From: Pseudoalteromonas sp. XI10
Lineage (GTDB): Bacteria; Pseudomonadota; Gammaproteobacteria; Enterobacterales; Alteromonadaceae
DNA: 64,000 nt
Direction of reading: 5' to 3'
Assembly (NCBI RefSeq): GCF_001469895.1
Contig: NZ_LOPY01000019.1
Coordinates: 372,001 to 436,000 of the forward strand
Numbering within the stretch: position 1 is the first letter of the stretch; each line of letters begins with the position of its first letter. The notes under the pieces are model-generated. The model made no database searches. It was not told the DNA's origin and saw only the letters and a list, made by a program, of their open reading frames with translations. The position numbers and the translations under genes are program-made. Positions 61,393-64,000 of this stretch are shown here, piece by piece.

Positions 61393-62118
61393 ATGGGCAG
61401 AGCATTTGAAGTCCGCAAAAACGCCATGGCTAAAACAGCCAATGCAAAAACTAAAGTAAATTCTAAGTACGGTAAAGAAATCTACGTTGTTGCTAAAAAT
61501 GGCGAACCAGATCCAGAAGTTAACCAAGCGCTAAAACGTATTATTGAGCGTGCAAAAAAAGACCAAGTTCCAGCACACGTAATCGATAATGCAATCAAAA
61601 AAGCAGCCGGTGGAGCAGGGGAAGACTATTCTCCAGCACGTTACGAAGGCTATGGCCCAGGTAACTGTATGGTAATTGTAGACTGTTTAACTGATAACCC
61701 TAACCGTACTATCAAAGATGTACGTTTACCGTTTACAAAAACAGATTCAAAAATTGGCACACCGGGTTGTGTAGCGCATATGTTCGATCACTTAGCTGTT
61801 TTAGGCTTTGAAGGTGATGACGACGAAGTTGTACTTGAAGCGCTAATGATGGCTGATGTAGACGTAACTGATGTAGAAGTAGAAGATGGCAAAGTGTCAG
61901 TTTTCGCTCCACATACTGAGTACTACAAAGCAAAAACTGCTCTTGAAGAAGCATTTGAAGGTATTAACTTTGAAGTAGACGAAATCACGTTTGTTCCACA
62001 AGTTCATACTGACATCACTGATCCAGATGATATCGCAAACTTTGAAAAGTTTATTTCTATGCTTGATGACTGTGATGATGTGCAAAACGTTTATCACAAT
62101 GCGATTGTCAAAAGCTAA
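61393..62118 (+). CDS. YebC/PmpR-family regulator (YeeN-like)
   Basis: A 241-residue protein of the YebC family: putative DNA-binding or translation-related proteins. It starts [19 protein letters not shown], then [20 protein letters not shown] (about 37-56), [13 protein letters not shown] and RYEGYGPG. The E. coli YeeN paralogue has the same MGR start and the KYxKxGxEIYxxAKxGEPDPExN pattern. GAGG lies before the ATG. A long terminator follows. Confidence 0.9.
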   Translation: MGRAFEVRKNAMAKTANAKTKVNSKYGKEIYVVAKNGEPDPEVNQALKRIIERAKKDQVPAHVIDNAIKKAAGGAGEDYSPARYEGYGPGNCMVIVDCLTDNPNRTIKDVRLPFTKTDSKIGTPGCVAHMFDHLAVLGFEGDDDEVVLEALMMADVDVTDVEVEDGKVSVFAPHTEYYKAKTALEEAFEGINFEVDEITFVPQVHTDITDPDDIANFEKFISMLDDCDDVQNVYHNAIVKS

Positions 62119-62148
62119 TTTTTGAAAAAATAGTACTTTTTAGTACGT

Positions 62149-62182
62149 AAAAAGGGGCATTTGGTAACAAATGCCCCTTTTT
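62149..62182 (+). terminator. Intrinsic terminator after the YebC/YeeN-type gene
   Basis: AAAAAGGGGCATTTG (62149-62163) pairs with CAAATGCCCCTTTTT (62168-62182) around a 4-base loop. Confidence 0.93.
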
Positions 62183-62250
62183 TAATAGATTTTCATTATG
62201 CCGTGAATGATGAGTATTCACTGTTATTATGAGTTCAATTGATATTAGTC

Positions 62251-62275
62251 AAAAAAAAGCAGCCCTTGGGCTGCT
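62251..62275 (-). terminator. Intrinsic terminator after malate synthase G
   Basis: AGCAGCCC (62258-62265) pairs with GGGCTGCT (62268-62275) around two bases. The A-run at 62251-62258 is the U-tract on the minus strand. Confidence 0.85.
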
Positions 62276-62315
62276 ATGAACGACACATGAAACTCGAAGG
62301 GGAGTTGTGTAGTGG

Positions 62316-64000
62316 CTAATTTAACGACTTATACTTTATACGGAACGCATGCAATAATGGTTCAGTATAGCCACTAGGTTGTTTAACTCCCTCTAATACA
62401 AGGGCTAAAGCTGCTTGATAAGCAACGCTTTGCGCTAAAGTTTCGGCTGAATCAGCCATATTATTGTAGGCCGGATCACCTTCATTTTGACCATCAACAA
62501 CTTTCGCCATGCGTGCCATGGTTTTTCTAATTTGCTCTTCAGAACAAACGCCATGATACAGCCAGTTGGCCATGTGCTGGCTTGAAATACGCAGTGTGGC
62601 ACGGTCTTCCATTAAACCGACATGGTTGATGTCTGGTACTTTTGAGCAACCAATACCTTGGTCAATCCAACGCACAACATAACCTAAAATACCCTGTGCG
62701 TTGTTATCAAGTTCGGCTTGAATATCTTCTTTGCTTAAGCTGCTGGCATCTTTCATAAGCGGCGGAGTGAGTAAGCTGGTAAGGCTTGCTTCTTTGCGGT
62801 CCATAAGCGCTTTTTGACAGGCAAATACATCAATATCATGGTAATGCATAGCATGCAGTGTTGCAGCAGTAGGAGAGGGCACCCACGCGGTATTTGCACC
62901 ACTTTTCGGGTGACCACTTTTTTGTTCCATCATTAACGCCATTTTATCTGGCATTGGCCACATACCTTTACCAATCTGTGCTTTACCACTAAGGCCAGTT
63001 GCAAGACCAATATCTACGTTGCGGTCTTCGTATGCGCTGATCCAAGGCTCAAGTTTAATAGCGCCTTTTGGCAGTACTACACCTGCTTGCATTGAAGTAT
63101 GAATTTCGTCACCAGTGCGGTCTAAGAAGCCGGTATTGATGAATACAACACGCTTTTTAGCTTCGAAAATACAGGCTTTTAAGTTAGCTGATGTACGGCG
63201 TTCTTCATCCATAATACCCATTTTAATGGTGTTTGCTGGTAAGCCTAGCAGCTGCTCCACACGCGTAAATAGAGTATTTGTAAATGCCACTTCTTCTGGG
63301 CCATGCATTTTTGGTTTAACAATATTAATGCTATTAGCTGTTGAATTTTTAAGGCTGCTTGTACCTTTTAAGTCATGAAGTGCTGCAGTGCTGGTGATAA
63401 TGGCATCCATAATGCCCTCAAACACGTCATTTCCTTCACTATCTTGGATAGCTGGGTTAGTCATTAAGTGGCCAACATTACGCACAAACATCATGCTACG
63501 GCCTTTTAGCGTGATTGTTTCACCACTTAAAGCTTGGTATTGGCGGTCTTGTGCTAAACGGCGTTCAATAGTTTTACCGCCTTTGTTAAATGCTTCTACA
63601 AGGTTTCCTTGCATTAAACCAAGCCAGTTTTGATAAACGTTTACTTTGTCTTCGGCATCAACGGCAGCAACAGAATCTTCACAGTCCATAATTGTTGTGA
63701 GGGCTGCTTCAAGTAGTACATCTTTAAGACCTGCTTTATCTGCTTGCCCGATTGGGTGATGATGGTCAATTTGCAGTTCTACATGTAAGCCATTATTTTT
63801 CAATAAGATAGCGCTTGGGTTTTGCGCTTCACCTTGGTAGCCAATAAGTTGTTCAGGGTTTGCTAAACGAACCTGACTACTGTCACGTAATGTGATTAAA
63901 AGCTCATTATTTACCACCGAATAGCTGGTGCTTTCGATGTGTGAGCCATTTGCTAAAGGCAATGCTTTATCGAGGAACTGGCGGGCATAAGCCATCACTT
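62316..64000 (-). CDS. glcB: Malate synthase G, 5' end outside the window
   Basis: This enzyme condenses glyoxylate with acetyl-CoA to give malate. About 560 residues are visible. The family length is about 720, so some 160 N-terminal residues lie beyond the right edge; the methionine at 63998 is internal. Matching segments are [18 protein letters not shown] (with the catalytic-domain acids), [19 protein letters not shown] (about the middle), WAMPD-type MWPMPDKMA, and [26 protein letters not shown] text (shortened). It is the G isoform, not the shorter AceB. There is no neighbour in the window that ties it to glycolate use. Confidence 0.94.
   Translation of the reverse strand, partial: VMAYARQFLDKALPLANGSHIESTSYSVVNNELLITLRDSSQVRLANPEQLIGYQGEAQNPSAILLKNNGLHVELQIDHHHPIGQADKAGLKDVLLEAALTTIMDCEDSVAAVDAEDKVNVYQNWLGLMQGNLVEAFNKGGKTIERRLAQDRQYQALSGETITLKGRSMMFVRNVGHLMTNPAIQDSEGNDVFEGIMDAIITSTAALHDLKGTSSLKNSTANSINIVKPKMHGPEEVAFTNTLFTRVEQLLGLPANTIKMGIMDEERRTSANLKACIFEAKKRVVFINTGFLDRTGDEIHTSMQAGVVLPKGAIKLEPWISAYEDRNVDIGLATGLSGKAQIGKGMWPMPDKMALMMEQKSGHPKSGANTAWVPSPTAATLHAMHYHDIDVFACQKALMDRKEASLTSLLTPPLMKDASSLSKEDIQAELDNNAQGILGYVVRWIDQGIGCSKVPDINHVGLMEDRATLRISSQHMANWLYHGVCSEEQIRKTMARMAKVVDGQNEGDPAYNNMADSAETLAQSVAYQAALALVLEGVKQPSGYTEPLLHAFRIKYKSLN

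Noticed and set aside
1..64000. CRISPR arrays, tRNA, rRNA and known riboswitches
   Set aside because: None was recognised by eye. Direct repeats seen are iterons, not CRISPR repeats with spacers. A covariance-model search could still find a structured RNA that I missed.

Overview
The window looks like a secondary chromosome (chromid) of a marine gammaproteobacterium of the Alteromonadales, most likely Pseudoalteromonas. This rests on AT-rich codon use and on protein sequences that resemble those of that group. Core metabolic genes (ppsA/ppsR, class II DAHP synthase, ydiJ, malate synthase G) also sit next to a plasmid-type origin and partition system rather than dnaA. The genus is an inference; no rRNA or tRNA gene was seen.

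Layout. 0-11.3 kb: a partial lipoprotein gene, a tyrosine recombinase coupled to a Na+/H+ antiporter, ydiJ, a 268-bp MITE-like element, ppsA and ppsR (divergent), and class II DAHP synthase. 11.3-17.3 kb: the replication and segregation locus. It holds a Tus homologue preceded by three Ter-like sites, a winged-helix-type Rep initiator, an iteron-rich origin with a DnaA box, parA-parB, and a second iteron array. 17.3-23 kb: SNF2 helicase, rmuC and a ChaN-like protein. 23-46 kb: mostly short accessory operons. These include LysR pairs, tpm, a DPP IV-type peptidase, a freshly broken esterase, a lone FliF-like protein, a spermidine-synthase-like pair with a thioredoxin, a MarR/HlyD/FUSC efflux set, and a Fur-boxed PepSY iron operon. 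46-64 kb: lipocalin, YaiI, a solute-binding protein, gamma-glutamyltransferase, sbcCD, two tandem paralogous membrane-tail proteins, an M1-type peptidase, a YebC/YeeN-type regulator, and malate synthase G cut by the window edge.

Main discovery. The Tus homologue and its three Ter-like sites lie about 2.5 kb to one side of the origin. Polarity inferred from E. coli TerB makes them a fork trap. A leftward fork from the origin would be stopped almost at once, and a rightward fork would be stopped only after travelling round the whole circle. This predicts one-way replication with the terminus beside the origin.

Two further site families appear. Nineteen-bp Rep iterons with a GATC end occur at the origin and after parB, and also far away, with a dense group at 42.3-45.9 kb that is mostly inside genes. 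A 17-bp palindrome, TGTAAA-(five G/C)-TTTACA, recurs at least seven times between 18.5 and 57.4 kb and has half-copies next to parB. Both look like sites for chromosome-scale DNA-binding proteins (initiator titration; segregation or organisation), which is inference.
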